DNA of 64,000 nt from Bacteroidota bacterium (GCA_023429375.1 JAEYVY010000007.1:248001-312000), one strand, 5' to 3'. Shown: positions 8,709-19,902, numbered from the stretch's first letter. Made by a program: numbers and translations. The notes: generated by a model not told the origin, from the letters alone.

Positions 8709-11700
8709 ATGAAAAAACAATTAGCCTTTTTTAGGAAAGGGTTAAAATTTTCCCTTTGCTTATTTGCCGTAGGTTTAATGGCTCCCATGCCTATTCAATC
8801 TGTATCGGCCGAGGTTGCAATCACACAACAAGCAAAACAAGTGACAGGAAAAGTCCTAGATGAATTTGGGGAACCGATAATCGGAGCCAATGTAGTGGAG
8901 AAAGGAACGACGAACGGAACTATTACTGACATGGATGGGAACTATTCTTTGTCGATAAATAATACCGATAGAGCTGTTCTACAGATTTCTTATATAGGTT
9001 ATACCACGAAAGAAGAAGCCTTGAAAGGGCGAGTTTCGGTTGAAATTACACTAGAGCCTAGTGTAGTAAACTTAGGTGAAGTGGTGGCCATTGGATATGG
9101 TAGCCAGACACGAAAAGAGATTACTGGTTCAATCGCTAATGTTTCCGAAGAGAGCTTTAATAAAGGGGTTACTCGTGATGCAACAGACTTGTTGCAAGGT
9201 AAAGTTGCCGGTTTGACGATTACCTCAGGTTCGGGTGACGTAACTCGTGGTTCGACGATGCGTCTGCGTGGTACATCTACACTTCAGAATGACCAAGGTC
9301 CGCTGATCGTTATCGATGGTGTACCGGGTGGAGATATGTCTACTGTTGCTCCTTCTGATATTGAGTCAATCTCCGTTTTGAAAGACGCCTCTTCTGCTGC
9401 TATTTATGGATCACGTGCTGCGGGTGGTGTTGTTTTGATTACGACCAAAAGAGGTTCAGGTCTAAAAACGCAGATTAATTATAACGGATATCTAGCCATA
9501 GATCAGGTTGCCAATAAGCCGGATATGCTTAACGCCAGTGAATGGAGAGCAATCAATAAGCAATTAGGTAATAATATTTCTGACTATGATAAATATACGG
9601 CTGACACTGATTGGTTTGGTGAAATGATGCGTACCGGAGTATCTCAAAATCATTCAATCTCTATGTCGGGTGGTGGATCAAACAGCAATTATCGTGCTTC
9701 CTATACTTATCTGGACCGTAAAGGTATTGCCCGCGACAATGATATGCAACGTCATTCGTTCCGTTTCCAATTTCAACAACGTGCTATTGAAGATCGCCTA
9801 CGTATAGGACTTACCGGATCTGCTACGTTGACAGATATGAGAATGCCATTTGTGGATAACTATATCCTGGCTTATAATATGCCTCCGGTATATCCTGTAT
9901 TTAACGAAGATGGTTCTTATTTTACAGGAGCAAATGGTAACTACGACCAAGGTAACCCTGTTCAGAATCAAGATCAAAACTATAGAAATGCAAGTAACAA
10001 CTATTTCTACGGTGTAGGTGACATACAGTTCGATATATTTGAAGGCCTTAATACGAAACTGAATCTGTATAAGAGCCGTTTCTCAAATGATTTCAGTCAA
10101 TGGACAGACCCTCGTAACCAAGGAGGTCAAGGCAAGAACGGTGAAGCTATTAAGCGCGCTCGTTTCTGGGATCGTGAATTATTGGAATGGACTGTGAACT
10201 ATGAAAAAACTTTCGGTTTGGACAACGAGCATAAACTTGATGCAGTTGTTGGTTATTCTTGGGAAGATAATCTTTCCGCCGGTCAGGAGTCTAAAGCATC
10301 CAATTTTGCTGTTGGTACGATGGGTGCAAACAGTATTCAAACCGGTAATACACTTAAACTCGGTGATGTGACCTCTCAAAAGAATGATTATAAGTTGATT
10401 TCTTTCTTCGGACGTGCGCACTACAGCTATAAAGAACGTTATATGATTACAGCCACTGTACGTCGTGATGGTTCATCAAAGTTCGGAACAAACAATAAAT
10501 GGGGTACTTTCCCTTCAGCTTCTGTAGCGTGGGGTCTTTCGCAGGAATCTTTCATGCAAGATATCAAATGGTTGAATGACTTGAAACTTCGTGCTGGTTA
10601 TGGTGTAACTGGTAATCAAGACGGATTGCAACCCTATAAATCATTGGAGTTGTATTCTGCTTCAGGAACTTATTATAGTGCCGGTTCATTACTTACTGCT
10701 TTTGAGGTTAGCCAGAATGCAAACCCGAACTTAAAATGGGAATCTACGGCGATGTTGAATGTCGGTCTTGACTTCTCTTTGTTTAACGGTCGTGTAGGTG
10801 GTACAATTGAATGGTATAACAAGAAAACATCAGATATGTTATATACATATAGAGTACCTACTCCTATTTATGTATACGACAAGATTCAGGCAAACGTTGG
10901 TGATATGACGAATAAGGGGATTGAATTGATGTTGAACGTGGATGTTATACGTGGAAAACAGTTTAGCTGGAATACGTCAATTAACCTTTCTCACAATAAG
11001 AATGAAATTACTCGTCTATCAAATGACTATTATACAACAGACCGTATTTATACCGGTGACCCATGGATTCGTGGAGCATCAGGTGTTAGATCACACGTCA
11101 TTGAAGAAGGACGTCCGGTTGGACAGTTCTATATGCTGAAATGTATTGGTATGACAGATGAAGGAAAATATATCATTGAAGATATCAACAAGGATGGACA
11201 GATTACGGATGACGACCGTACATACGTAGGAAGTGCGCAACCTGATATGACATTTGGATGGAACAATACCTTCTCTTATAAGAAATGGGATATGAGTTTC
11301 TTTATTCGTGGAACAATCGGCAATAAGGTGTTGAATAACCCGCGTGCTGCTTATGCAAACAATACGTACATAAGCGGAGCCAACGTAATGAACGATGAGT
11401 TAGTTTACAAAATGAGTGAATCATCACGTGTGTGCTCATATTATCTGGAAGATGCTTCTTTTGCACGTTTAGATAATATGTCGATTGGTTATACATTTGA
11501 CACGAAGAAAGTAAGCTGGTTGGACAAAGCACGCGTTTATGTGGCTGCTCAAAACTTGTTCGTAATCACAGGCTATAAAGGACTTGACCCGGAAGTAGAA
11601 CTCTTCCGCGGAAATGCTACTGACGAAGATGCCGGTCTTTCTCCTGGTATCGAGCCTCGTAACTATATGCCAAAGGCAAGAACATTCACACTCGGGGTTA

Positions 11701-11714
11701 ATTTGACTTTCTAA
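8709..11714 (+). CDS. SusC/RagA-family TonB-linked outer-membrane transporter
   Basis: A 1001-residue protein with a signal peptide, a carboxypeptidase-D-like beta-sandwich near residues 45-120 (VTGKVLDEFGEPIIGANV), a plug domain (EVVAIGYGSQTRKEITG to SVLKDASSAAIYGSRAAGGVVLITTKRG), and a long beta-barrel ending in an aromatic residue (TLGVNLTF). It forms the transport channel for an oligosaccharide or peptide captured by the SusD partner 20 bases downstream. A possible promoter is TTTG near 8634 and TATATTTC near 8660. No regulator or glycoside hydrolase is adjacent, so the ligand is unknown. Confidence 0.96.
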   Translation: MKKQLAFFRKGLKFSLCLFAVGLMAPMPIQSVSAEVAITQQAKQVTGKVLDEFGEPIIGANVVEKGTTNGTITDMDGNYSLSINNTDRAVLQISYIGYTTKEEALKGRVSVEITLEPSVVNLGEVVAIGYGSQTRKEITGSIANVSEESFNKGVTRDATDLLQGKVAGLTITSGSGDVTRGSTMRLRGTSTLQNDQGPLIVIDGVPGGDMSTVAPSDIESISVLKDASSAAIYGSRAAGGVVLITTKRGSGLKTQINYNGYLAIDQVANKPDMLNASEWRAINKQLGNNISDYDKYTADTDWFGEMMRTGVSQNHSISMSGGGSNSNYRASYTYLDRKGIARDNDMQRHSFRFQFQQRAIEDRLRIGLTGSATLTDMRMPFVDNYILAYNMPPVYPVFNEDGSYFTGANGNYDQGNPVQNQDQNYRNASNNYFYGVGDIQFDIFEGLNTKLNLYKSRFSNDFSQWTDPRNQGGQGKNGEAIKRARFWDRELLEWTVNYEKTFGLDNEHKLDAVVGYSWEDNLSAGQESKASNFAVGTMGANSIQTGNTLKLGDVTSQKNDYKLISFFGRAHYSYKERYMITATVRRDGSSKFGTNNKWGTFPSASVAWGLSQESFMQDIKWLNDLKLRAGYGVTGNQDGLQPYKSLELYSASGTYYSAGSLLTAFEVSQNANPNLKWESTAMLNVGLDFSLFNGRVGGTIEWYNKKTSDMLYTYRVPTPIYVYDKIQANVGDMTNKGIELMLNVDVIRGKQFSWNTSINLSHNKNEITRLSNDYYTTDRIYTGDPWIRGASGVRSHVIEEGRPVGQFYMLKCIGMTDEGKYIIEDINKDGQITDDDRTYVGSAQPDMTFGWNNTFSYKKWDMSFFIRGTIGNKVLNNPRAAYANNTYISGANVMNDELVYKMSESSRVCSYYLEDASFARLDNMSIGYTFDTKKVSWLDKARVYVAAQNLFVITGYKGLDPEVELFRGNATDEDAGLSPGIEPRNYMPKARTFTLGVNLTF

Positions 11715-11734
11715 TCACAAAAATTGAAATTGTT

Positions 11735-13333
11735 ATGAAAAATAATAAAATATTATCCATGATTGCAGGTGCCGCGTTGTTGACATTAATGCCTGCATGT
11801 ACAAATTTGGATGAGACGGTTTACGATAAATTGGCGGCTAACGAATTCGGGAAGACTAAAACCGAGATTAATGCGCTTGTAGGTTCGGTTTATAATACAT
11901 TGAAAACGTACTGGCCGAACAACTTTATGTACCTTTCCGAATGTGGAGGTTCAATGGCTGTGACACCTACCCGTAAAGGTGGTGACTGGTATGATGGGGG
12001 ACAGTATCGTGAGCTATACATGCATACATGGACTGCTGAAACTTCTCAGATTAAGGGATCCTGGAGCGCAGCATCAAGTGCGATTGGAAGTTGTAATGCC
12101 TATTATAATGTGATTGCTAACAGCCCAGTGCTTACTGAAGCAGAGAGAACAATGTTATTATCCGAAATCCGTGGGGTACGAGCTTTTTGGATGTATGCAA
12201 TGATGGACAACTGGGGTAATGTTCCATTGGTAACAGAATACAAAGAGGAAAGGACTAAAGATGATATACCAACTGTTACTCCTCGACAAGAAATATTTGA
12301 ATGGTTGATAAAAGAAGTTACAGAAATTGCTGATTCTTGTCCGGAACCATCGGCAAGTACATATGGTAAGTTTACGAAAGGTGCTGCATATACATTGTTG
12401 GCTAAATTATATCTGAATGCTGAGGCTTGGGGAGTAAGTGTAGCAGGAGGAAATGCTTATGCAAAAGCTATTGAAGCTTGTAACAAGGTTATGTCAATGT
12501 CTTACTATATCCTTGAGCCAGACTGGAAAACAAATTTCAATCCGAACAATAACGTATCTAAAGAAGCCATCTTTGCCTGCACATTCTCAAGTCAGGATAC
12601 AAAAAATCAGAATACAATGATGAACCGCACTTTGCATTATAAATACAAAGAAGTAATTGGAGCATCAATGTCTACTTGGAATGGAGTTTGTGCTCAACCG
12701 GATTATGTGAAGCTATTTGATGTTGAAGACCCACGCTATGAAGGGACATTCATTGTTGGACAGCAGTATAATAAGCAAACAGGTGAGCCAATTAAGACAG
12801 ATCACGGATTCTTATTGGATCATACAGTAGATGTAACAATTTTACCAGGAACTGAACGTGACGGAACAAATTGGGGAGATGTTAATCAACACGATGGAGC
12901 TCGTTGTCAGAAATGGCCTTATGAGCAATCCTTGGTTGATGCAATGGAAAATGACTTTCATATCTTCCGTTTGGCTGATGTTTATTTAATGAAAGCTGAA
13001 GCATTGCTACGTTCAGGAGGAAGTGTAGCTGAAGCGACCAATTTGGTTAATCAAATTCGTAGCAGAGCCTATGGCGATAACAATCATAATTATGCGACAG
13101 TGGATTTGGATAAAATTCTATTGGAAAGACGTTTTGAACTGGCTTGGGAAGGACATTCCCGTCAAGATGATATTCGCTTTGGTGTGTTTGAAATTCCAAT
13201 GTGGAAATCATCAAATTGTGAAAGAGCTAAAGGTGAACATTTGAAGCTTTATCCAATCTCACAAGATGCATGGCAAACGAATCCAAATCTGGTACAAAAC
13301 CCTGGTTATCCTGCTTTTGCTTCAGGGAAATAA
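11735..13333 (+). CDS. SusD/RagB-family outer-membrane lipoprotein
   Basis: A 532-residue lipoprotein with lipobox LMPAC at about residues 18-22. The N-terminal NLDETVYDKL, the helical TPR-like repeats and the C-terminal block RLADVYLMKAEALLRSGG, followed by RRFELAWEGHSRQDDIRFG, are typical of SusD. SusD proteins cap the SusC channel on the cell surface and bind the ligand. It is co-transcribed with the upstream susC and ends at a strong terminator. Confidence 0.95.
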   Translation: MKNNKILSMIAGAALLTLMPACTNLDETVYDKLAANEFGKTKTEINALVGSVYNTLKTYWPNNFMYLSECGGSMAVTPTRKGGDWYDGGQYRELYMHTWTAETSQIKGSWSAASSAIGSCNAYYNVIANSPVLTEAERTMLLSEIRGVRAFWMYAMMDNWGNVPLVTEYKEERTKDDIPTVTPRQEIFEWLIKEVTEIADSCPEPSASTYGKFTKGAAYTLLAKLYLNAEAWGVSVAGGNAYAKAIEACNKVMSMSYYILEPDWKTNFNPNNNVSKEAIFACTFSSQDTKNQNTMMNRTLHYKYKEVIGASMSTWNGVCAQPDYVKLFDVEDPRYEGTFIVGQQYNKQTGEPIKTDHGFLLDHTVDVTILPGTERDGTNWGDVNQHDGARCQKWPYEQSLVDAMENDFHIFRLADVYLMKAEALLRSGGSVAEATNLVNQIRSRAYGDNNHNYATVDLDKILLERRFELAWEGHSRQDDIRFGVFEIPMWKSSNCERAKGEHLKLYPISQDAWQTNPNLVQNPGYPAFASGK

Positions 13334-13359
13334 ATAAGATGAATCATTAATTTCCATAG

Positions 13360-13395
13360 AATAGAGGTTGCTATAACAGCAACCTCTATTTGTTT
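13360..13395 (+). terminator. Strong terminator between susD and the esterase gene
   Basis: A perfect 13-bp stem, AATAGAGGTTGCT with AGCAACCTCTATT, around the loop ATAAC, followed by TTTGTTT. Only 39 bases separate it from the esterase start. Confidence 0.9.
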
Positions 13396-13434
13396 ATTCA
13401 CTATATTTATGGCCTAAACAAAAACTATCTTATT

Positions 13435-14292
13435 ATGAGAACAATACTAGCAATATTATCGCTTTTAATCGCAAATACTGTTTGCGCAGACGCTCAGAGA
13501 GTCATAAAGTTATGGGAATCTAACCCACCGGTTAAGAACAATATTACCGAACCTGAAAACAACGTAGACCATTGGATCACAAATGTGTCGGAGGCTGAGC
13601 TGACAATTTATTTGCCATCCAAAGAATTAAACACGCAGAAAGCGGTTGTTGTATGTCCCGGTGGAGGCTATGCCGGGCTGGCTTCCATGCACGAAGGGAC
13701 TCTTGTGGCTCAATGGCTGAATAAACAAGGAATAGCGGCTTTTGTCCTTAAGTATCGGATGCCGAATAAGCATAAAACTGTACCCCTTGATGATGCATGG
13801 CAGGCTATTCGTTACGTTCGCGAACATGCTACAGAGTTTAATATTCGTCCGGATAAAATTGGTATTGCTGGCTTCTCGGCCGGAGGTCATTTGGCTTCTA
13901 CTGCTTCTACGCATTTTGCACCTACAGGAACAAGTACCCGCCCTGATTTCTCAATTCTGTTCTATCCGGTAATATCCATGAATGAGACCACTCATGCGGG
14001 ATCAAAATCGAATCTGTTGGGCGATAACCCATCTCTTTCAGACTTGTACCTATTCTCGAATGAAAAACAAGTTAATAACGCTACACCCCCAACAATCCTT
14101 TTGTTGAGTGATGATGATAAAGTTGTTCTTCCACAAAACAGTATAGCTTATTATGAAGCCTTAAAAAAGAATGATATCAAGGCTACTATGTATATCTTTC
14201 CTGAAGGCGGACATGGCTGGGGATTCCGTGAGAATTTCAAGTACTACAACGAAATGACCAGCTTATTGGCTTCTTGGCTGAAAGATATTTAA
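13435..14292 (+). CDS. Secreted alpha/beta-hydrolase, esterase/lipase type
   Basis: With the ATG at 13435 the product has 285 residues and begins with a clean signal peptide (MRTILAILSLLIANTVCADAQ). It has the alpha/beta-hydrolase fold: VVCPGGGYAGLA as oxyanion region, GFSAGGHLAST with the nucleophile serine, DDDKVV near the acid, and EGGHGWGF with the histidine. The pattern fits acetyl-xylan or feruloyl-type carbohydrate esterases of the BD-FAE/Aes-like group, but substrate is not determined. An in-frame ATG at 13390 falls inside the terminator and is rejected. Position behind a susC-susD pair suggests it deacylates the imported glycan, though a strong terminator intervenes. Confidence 0.88.
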   Translation: MRTILAILSLLIANTVCADAQRVIKLWESNPPVKNNITEPENNVDHWITNVSEAELTIYLPSKELNTQKAVVVCPGGGYAGLASMHEGTLVAQWLNKQGIAAFVLKYRMPNKHKTVPLDDAWQAIRYVREHATEFNIRPDKIGIAGFSAGGHLASTASTHFAPTGTSTRPDFSILFYPVISMNETTHAGSKSNLLGDNPSLSDLYLFSNEKQVNNATPPTILLLSDDDKVVLPQNSIAYYEALKKNDIKATMYIFPEGGHGWGFRENFKYYNEMTSLLASWLKDI

Positions 14293-14325
14293 ATTTCAAA
14301 ATCCGACACTGTCAAATAAAATCCT

Positions 14326-14333
14326 TACATTTG
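14326..14333 (+). promoter_or_regulatory. -7 box of the GNAT gene
   Basis: TACATTTG matches TAnnTTTG and stands 20 bases before the ATG at 14354. No -33 element is evident. Confidence 0.5.
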
Positions 14334-14353
14334 CTTTTCTAATTTATTGGCTG

Positions 14354-15484
14354 ATGAGCGTTATAATTAAGGAAGTAATTGAGAAAAAAGATCTCAAGAA
14401 TTTTGTTAGGTTCAACATAGAACTTTATAAAGATTGTCCTTACCACGTACCGGGTCTCATTGATGAGGAAATGATGACCTTGGATAAAAATCAAAATCCA
14501 GCGTTTGAAACGTGTGATGTGGTATACTTTTTAGCATTTAAAGATAACCGGATAGTAGGACGCATTGCCGGTATCATAAACCATAAGAGCAATGAAGTGT
14601 GGAATCAGAAGCATGCACGTTTTGGTTTTGTCGATTTTATCGATGATCCGGAAGTTGTAGATGCATTGTTCGATGCTGTTGAGCAATGGGCGAAGAGGAA
14701 GGGGATGGAACATCTTCACGGCCCATTAGGTTTCACCGATCTTGATCATGAAGGCATGCTGATCGAAGGATTCGATCAATTAGGAACCATGGCCACCATT
14801 TATAACTATCCCTACTATCCGGTTCATATGGAGCGGATGGGATTTGTTAAGGACAATGACTGGCATGAGTTCAAGATATATATTCCGGATTCAGTGCCCG
14901 ATAAACACCTACGTGTAGGTGAAATCGTAAAAACGAAATATGGATTGAAGACGCTGAAATTTAAACGACGCAAAGATATTTGGCCTTATGCGCACAAGAT
15001 ATTCAAAGCGTTGAATTCGGCATTCGGTCCATTATATGGATTTGCTCCTCTGACGGAAAAGCAGATAGATTATTATGTAAATCAATATATACCCATGATC
15101 CGCTTAGACATGGTGACTGTCATAGTCAAGGAGGAAACAGACGAAGTAGTCGGATTCGGTATATCTTTACCTAATTTATCTGGAGCTTTGAAAAAGGCAA
15201 AAGGAAAAATGTTGCCATTTGGCTTTATCCACTTGCTGAAAGCCTTGAAGAGCAAGCCGAAGGTGATAGATCTTTATCTGATGGGTGTGCTTCCTGAATA
15301 CCAGAACAAGGGAGTCAATGCACTTATATTTAATGATCTTATACCTATTTATCAGCAACTAGGGGTTGTATATGCAGAAAGTAATCCGGAAATGGAAACT
15401 AATAATGCGGTGCAAGCCCAATGGGATTATTTTAAAAGAGAACATCACAAAACAAGAAGAGCATTTATTAAAGAACTGAAATAA
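14354..15484 (+). CDS. GNAT-type acyltransferase-like protein
   Basis: A 376-residue cytoplasmic protein of a group common in Bacteroidetes, generally annotated as N-acetyltransferase. [19 protein letters not shown] in the N-terminal part and [23 protein letters not shown] in the C-terminal part match GNAT fold strands with a Q/R-x-x-G-x-x/A acetyl-CoA site (EYQNKGVNA). Two GNAT-like halves seem to be present. The acceptor is unknown. It precedes parE by 13 bases, which carry AAAGGAG, so the two may share a transcript. Confidence 0.8.
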   Translation: MSVIIKEVIEKKDLKNFVRFNIELYKDCPYHVPGLIDEEMMTLDKNQNPAFETCDVVYFLAFKDNRIVGRIAGIINHKSNEVWNQKHARFGFVDFIDDPEVVDALFDAVEQWAKRKGMEHLHGPLGFTDLDHEGMLIEGFDQLGTMATIYNYPYYPVHMERMGFVKDNDWHEFKIYIPDSVPDKHLRVGEIVKTKYGLKTLKFKRRKDIWPYAHKIFKALNSAFGPLYGFAPLTEKQIDYYVNQYIPMIRLDMVTVIVKEETDEVVGFGISLPNLSGALKKAKGKMLPFGFIHLLKALKSKPKVIDLYLMGVLPEYQNKGVNALIFNDLIPIYQQLGVVYAESNPEMETNNAVQAQWDYFKREHHKTRRAFIKELK

Positions 15485-15497
15485 AGGAGTTTTTTCT

Positions 15498-17360
15498 ATG
15501 AACGAACTGAATTCAACGATACAACAACAGACTGCATATAATGATGATGATATCAAAACCTTAGATTGGATGGAGCATATCCGTCGTCGACCGGGGATGT
15601 ATATCGGTAAATTAGGAGACGGCAGTTATGCAGATGACGGAATCTATGTTTTGTTGAAAGAGGTGTTGGACAATTCCATCGATGAATATATGATGGGATA
15701 TGGAAAGACGATTGAAATTACAGTTGAAGAGGGTACAGTTTCTGTTCGAGATTATGGCCGTGGTGTGCCCTTAGGGAAAGTGGTCGATGTATCCAGCAAG
15801 ATGAATACCGGTGCTAAGTACGACAGCAAGGCATTTAAGAAATCTGTCGGGCTGAATGGGGTCGGTATCAAAGCAGTAAATGCCTTAAGCAGTTACTTCC
15901 TAATTACAAGTCATCGTGATGGTGAGTGTAAGCGAGTAGAATACAGCAAAGCTATTATTACGCAGGAATCAGATATTCAGCCAACAAACGAGCCGAATGG
16001 TACGCAGGTGTTTTTTATTCCGGATAAAGAAATATTCAAAGATTATCAATATAAGGACGAGTATGTTGAGAACTTACTCAAGAATTATGTGTTCTTAAAT
16101 TCCGGTTTGACAATCATCTATAACGGTAAGCGTTTCCATTCGAAAAATGGGTTGGTAGATCTTTTGAACGAGAATATGACGACCGAGCCGCTCTATCCGA
16201 TCATTCATCTGAAAGGAGAGGATATTGAGGTGGTAATCACCCATAGTAACCAATATGGGGAAGAGTATTATTCGTTTGTTAACGGACAGCATACTACACA
16301 GGGCGGTACTCACCTGTCTGCATTTAGAGAAGCAACAGGAAGGGTTATCAAGGAGTATTATAATAAGAACTTCGAATATTCGGATATTCGTGCCGGTATA
16401 GTGGCAGCTGTCAGTATAAAGGTCGAAGAACCTGTATTCGAGAGTCAGACAAAAACAAAGCTGGGCTCAAAAGATATGGGTCCGGACGGAGTTAGTGTGG
16501 CTAAGTTTATCGGAGACTTTATAAAGAAGGAATTAGACAATTACCTTCATAAGCATCCGGATACGTCAGAAGCGCTTTTGAAAAAGATTCTCGAATCTGA
16601 AAAAGAACGAAAGGCAATTGCTGGTGTTACGAAATTGGCTCGCGAAAGAGCGAAAAAGGCTAATTTACATAATAAGAAACTTCGTGATTGCCGTATCCAT
16701 TTAAACGATCCGAAAGGAGATCAGAAGGAAGATACATGCATCTTTATTACTGAGGGAGATTCAGCGAGCGGTTCTATTACGAAGAGTCGCGACCCGAATC
16801 TGCAAGCGGTATTTAGTTTGCGAGGAAAGCCTTTGAACAGCTACGGATTGACAAAGAAAATTGTTTATGAGAATGAAGAGTTTAATCTTCTGCAAGCCGC
16901 TTTAAATATTGAGGATGGTTTGGAAGGGCTTCGTTATAATAAAGTAATCATAGCAACAGATGCCGACGTAGACGGTATGCATATCCGCTTGTTGTTGATT
17001 ACTTTCTTTCTGCAGTTTTTCCCTGATTTGATCAAACGCAATCACGTATATATATTGCAAACGCCGCTATTCCGTGTGCGTAACAAGCAGAAAACATACT
17101 ATTGTTACACTGAAGAAGAACGACTTGCAGCGATTGAAGCAGTTGGAAAGAATCCTGAAATTACCCGCTTTAAAGGGTTGGGAGAAATTTCGCCCGACGA
17201 GTTCAAGAACTTCATCGGAAAAGATATGCGGCTTGATCCGGTAACCATGAAAAAGGAAGACCTGGTTAAAGAGATGCTAGAATTCTACATGGGTAAGAAT
17301 ACAATGGAAAGACAGAATTTCATTATAGAAAATCTGGTTGTTGAAGAAGATATTGAATAA
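15498..17360 (+). CDS. parE: DNA topoisomerase IV subunit B
   Basis: The 620-residue product has a GHKL ATPase domain ([43 protein letters not shown]), a transducer domain, and a TOPRIM domain ([19 protein letters not shown]) ending in FKGLGEI. The short length without the GyrB insertion and the family context favour ParE over GyrB, but I cannot exclude a GyrB paralogue. It pairs with ParC to decatenate daughter chromosomes; parC is not in the window. AAAGGAG lies upstream of the ATG. Confidence 0.88.
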   Translation: MNELNSTIQQQTAYNDDDIKTLDWMEHIRRRPGMYIGKLGDGSYADDGIYVLLKEVLDNSIDEYMMGYGKTIEITVEEGTVSVRDYGRGVPLGKVVDVSSKMNTGAKYDSKAFKKSVGLNGVGIKAVNALSSYFLITSHRDGECKRVEYSKAIITQESDIQPTNEPNGTQVFFIPDKEIFKDYQYKDEYVENLLKNYVFLNSGLTIIYNGKRFHSKNGLVDLLNENMTTEPLYPIIHLKGEDIEVVITHSNQYGEEYYSFVNGQHTTQGGTHLSAFREATGRVIKEYYNKNFEYSDIRAGIVAAVSIKVEEPVFESQTKTKLGSKDMGPDGVSVAKFIGDFIKKELDNYLHKHPDTSEALLKKILESEKERKAIAGVTKLARERAKKANLHNKKLRDCRIHLNDPKGDQKEDTCIFITEGDSASGSITKSRDPNLQAVFSLRGKPLNSYGLTKKIVYENEEFNLLQAALNIEDGLEGLRYNKVIIATDADVDGMHIRLLLITFFLQFFPDLIKRNHVYILQTPLFRVRNKQKTYYCYTEEERLAAIEAVGKNPEITRFKGLGEISPDEFKNFIGKDMRLDPVTMKKEDLVKEMLEFYMGKNTMERQNFIIENLVVEEDIE

Positions 17361-17379
17361 TGATATTGATAGATTAGAA

Positions 17380-17784
17380 ATGAAATATTTAACCGTTTGT
17401 TTTACTTTATTTTTCTTGACATCGTGTATTGTGTCCTCTCAATATGTGGGAAAATCCTATGCTCCTACCTCTCAGGTAGATATTTTTATGGCATGGAACG
17501 ATGTACCTTATCAGTATGAGGTGATGGGATATGCCGATGCCACACCTGAAGGACTATCATCGATAGCCGATGCCCAAAAGAAAGTTGAAAAGATGGCACT
17601 TGCGAAAGGTGCCGATGCCATTGTTTTTGATGGGATCGACACGAGCTATGGAAATCCTAAATTAGAGACAACTGAAAAGACGGAGAAAAATGTCGATGGT
17701 TCATATACAAAGAAGATAACGACCGAAGAAAAAGTTGATATCTTTAAGACTTTAAAAGTAACCTTTATCAAATATAGAAAATGA
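17380..17784 (+). CDS. Small putative lipoprotein of unknown function
   Basis: A 134-residue protein from the ATG at 17380, 20 bases after par[17 protein letters not shown] is a lipoprotein signal with cysteine at residue 16. The rest has [13 protein letters not shown], then [12 protein letters not shown], a pattern seen in small outer-membrane or periplasmic alpha/beta proteins, then a charged [20 protein letters not shown] stretch. An in-frame start at 17338 overlaps parE and lacks a signal peptide, so it is rejected. Overlap with coaD (ATGA) places it in the parE-coaD operon. Function not recognised. Confidence 0.8.
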   Translation: MKYLTVCFTLFFLTSCIVSSQYVGKSYAPTSQVDIFMAWNDVPYQYEVMGYADATPEGLSSIADAQKKVEKMALAKGADAIVFDGIDTSYGNPKLETTEKTEKNVDGSYTKKITTEEKVDIFKTLKVTFIKYRK

Positions 17785-18239
17785 TAAGAAGGGCAATTTT
17801 CCCCGGTACGTTTGATCCTTTTACCATCGGACATGAGTCGTTGGTAAAGCGCGGATTGGAGATTGTCGATGAGATTATCATCGCAATCGGCGTCAATGAG
17901 CAGAAGCAGACTTATTTCCCCTTAGAAAAAAGACTGGAAGCAATAGAGAATCTATATAAGTCAAATGACAAAGTATGCGTTATGGCATACGATTCTCTGA
18001 CTGTTGATTTTGCACAATCTGTTGGTGCAGGTTTTATCATGCGTGGCATTCGTACAGTAAATGATTTTGAATATGAAAAGAGTATTGCAGACGTAAACCG
18101 TAAACTTTCCGGAATTGAAACATTTATTCTCTTTACCGAACCGGAGCATACACATATCAGTTCCAGTATCGTACGAGACCTACTGAAATACGGTAAAGAT
18201 ATTTCACTTTTTGTTTCCAAGGAGACAGGTTTATATTGA
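17781..18239 (+). CDS. coaD: Pantetheine-phosphate adenylyltransferase
   Basis: A 152-residue protein with [13 protein letters not shown], the nucleotidyltransferase (T/H)xGH motif near the N-terminus, [13 protein letters not shown], and [10 protein letters not shown] near the C-terminus, all CoaD hallmarks. It transfers AMP from ATP to 4'-phosphopantetheine in CoA synthesis in the cytoplasm. The start codon overlaps the preceding stop by four bases, so translation is probably coupled. Confidence 0.96.
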   Translation: MIRRAIFPGTFDPFTIGHESLVKRGLEIVDEIIIAIGVNEQKQTYFPLEKRLEAIENLYKSNDKVCVMAYDSLTVDFAQSVGAGFIMRGIRTVNDFEYEKSIADVNRKLSGIETFILFTEPEHTHISSSIVRDLLKYGKDISLFVSKETGLY

Positions 18240-18272
18240 CTTTGAATTATCTATTTTGAATTAAACTAAGTA

Positions 18273-19865
18273 ATGAAACAATTTGTATATATTTTCTTGT
18301 TAGTCACTATTGGATTTGTCCACGCCCATGGCCAAGGCCAAAGTATCAGTAAAGAAGCCCGTAAACTTTCTACCGCTTTATACGCCATATCTAACTTGTA
18401 TGTCGATCCCGCCGATGAAAAGGAATTGACCGAAAATGCGATTATTGGAATGTTAGAAAAGCTCGATCCCCATTCCACATATCTTGATCCGGAAGAAACT
18501 CGGGAAATGATCGAACCGCTGGAAGGAAATTTTGACGGCATCGGTATACAATTCAATATGCTTACCGACACGCTTTACGTGATTCAAGTAATTCCCGGAG
18601 GACCTTCCGAAAAGGTAGGATTGATGGCCGGTGATCGTATTATTGAAGTAAATGATACCCTGATAGCCGGCGTTAAAATGAAGAATACGGATGTGATGAA
18701 GCGTTTGAGAGGTCCTAAAGGGACTGAAGTCCGTGTGAAAGTAAAACGCAGCGGTGAAGAATCGCTGATAGAATTCCGTATAACACGTGGAAAAATCCCG
18801 GTGTTTAGTCTCGATGCAGCCTATATGGCAGACAAGGAAACCGGATACATCAAATTGAATCGTTTTGCAGCCTCATCTGCCGATGAATTCAGAGAAGCAC
18901 TTGCTAAACTCCAAAAGAAAGGGATGAAAAATCTAATCCTCGATTTACAAGGAAACGGGGGAGGCTATCTGAATGTGGCAATTGACTTAGCCGACGAATT
19001 CTTGGAAAAAGATCGTCTGATAGTTTATACGAAAGGACGTAAGATGCAGCGTGAAGACGCTAAATCTACGGCTAAAGGAGGATTTGAAAAAGGTAAACTC
19101 GTCTTATTGGTAGATGAAGGATCAGCATCGGCGAGTGAAATTGTTGCAGGTGCAATACAGGACTGGGACCGTGGTGTTGTAATCGGGCGGAGAACCTTTG
19201 GTAAAGGGCTGGTTCAAAAACCTATTCCACTGCCGGATGGTTCGATGATACGTTTGACCGTATCTCGCTATTATACCCCTACGGGCCGATGCATTCAGAA
19301 GCCTTATGAGAATGGAAAACAGGATGAATATAAACTAGATTTGGTTGAGCGCTATAATCGAGGCGAACTGATGAATGCTGATAGTATTCATTTTCCTGAC
19401 TCTCTGAAATTTAATACCCTTGTTTCCGGACGTACGGTATATGGTGGAGGCGGTATTATGCCGGATATCTTTATTCCTGTTGATACGACACGTTATACAG
19501 ATTATCATCGGAAGATAGTCGCAACCGGATTAGTCAATCGTATTGCTATGAACTATCTTGATAAAAATCGTAATACATTGACCAAAAAATACAATGGTTT
19601 TGCCGCCTATAAAAAAAGCTTTGAAGTAGGAGAGGGTATCCTGCAAGAATTATTATCGATGGCAAAAGAAGATAAGATTGAGTTTAATGAAGATGAATAT
19701 AACCGGTCTAAAGCGTTGATTTGCCTTCAGATAAAGGCGCTTATTGCCCGTGATTTATACGAAATGAGCGAGTATTTCCAGATCATTAACGACGATAATC
19801 CTGGATTCCAAAAAGCATTACAATTGTTGTCTGAAAAAGACGCTTATCATTCTGCTTTAAACTAA
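18273..19865 (+). CDS. C-terminal processing peptidase, S41 family
   Basis: A 530-residue secreted protease with a signal peptide (MKQFVYIFLLVTIGFVHAHGQ). A PDZ domain lies near residues 85-160 (GIGIQFN, VIPGGPSEKVGLMAGDRI), then the S41 catalytic domain with DEGSASASEIVAGA, serine near 286, and RRTFGKGLVQ, lysine near 311, 25 residues later as in Tsp/CtpA. The C-terminal 150 residues are an extension common in Bacteroidetes. It probably degrades or trims periplasmic proteins. It lies 33 bases downstream of coaD. Confidence 0.94.
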   Translation: MKQFVYIFLLVTIGFVHAHGQGQSISKEARKLSTALYAISNLYVDPADEKELTENAIIGMLEKLDPHSTYLDPEETREMIEPLEGNFDGIGIQFNMLTDTLYVIQVIPGGPSEKVGLMAGDRIIEVNDTLIAGVKMKNTDVMKRLRGPKGTEVRVKVKRSGEESLIEFRITRGKIPVFSLDAAYMADKETGYIKLNRFAASSADEFREALAKLQKKGMKNLILDLQGNGGGYLNVAIDLADEFLEKDRLIVYTKGRKMQREDAKSTAKGGFEKGKLVLLVDEGSASASEIVAGAIQDWDRGVVIGRRTFGKGLVQKPIPLPDGSMIRLTVSRYYTPTGRCIQKPYENGKQDEYKLDLVERYNRGELMNADSIHFPDSLKFNTLVSGRTVYGGGGIMPDIFIPVDTTRYTDYHRKIVATGLVNRIAMNYLDKNRNTLTKKYNGFAAYKKSFEVGEGILQELLSMAKEDKIEFNEDEYNRSKALICLQIKALIARDLYEMSEYFQIINDDNPGFQKALQLLSEKDAYHSALN

Positions 19866-19902
19866 AAGTAAAGCATTAATTAGTTAATTAAAACGATCGT
19901 AA

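Noticed and set aside
15498..17360. Calling this gene gyrB
   Set aside because: The 620-residue length and lack of a GyrB-type insertion fit ParE better, although the two are hard to separate by eye.
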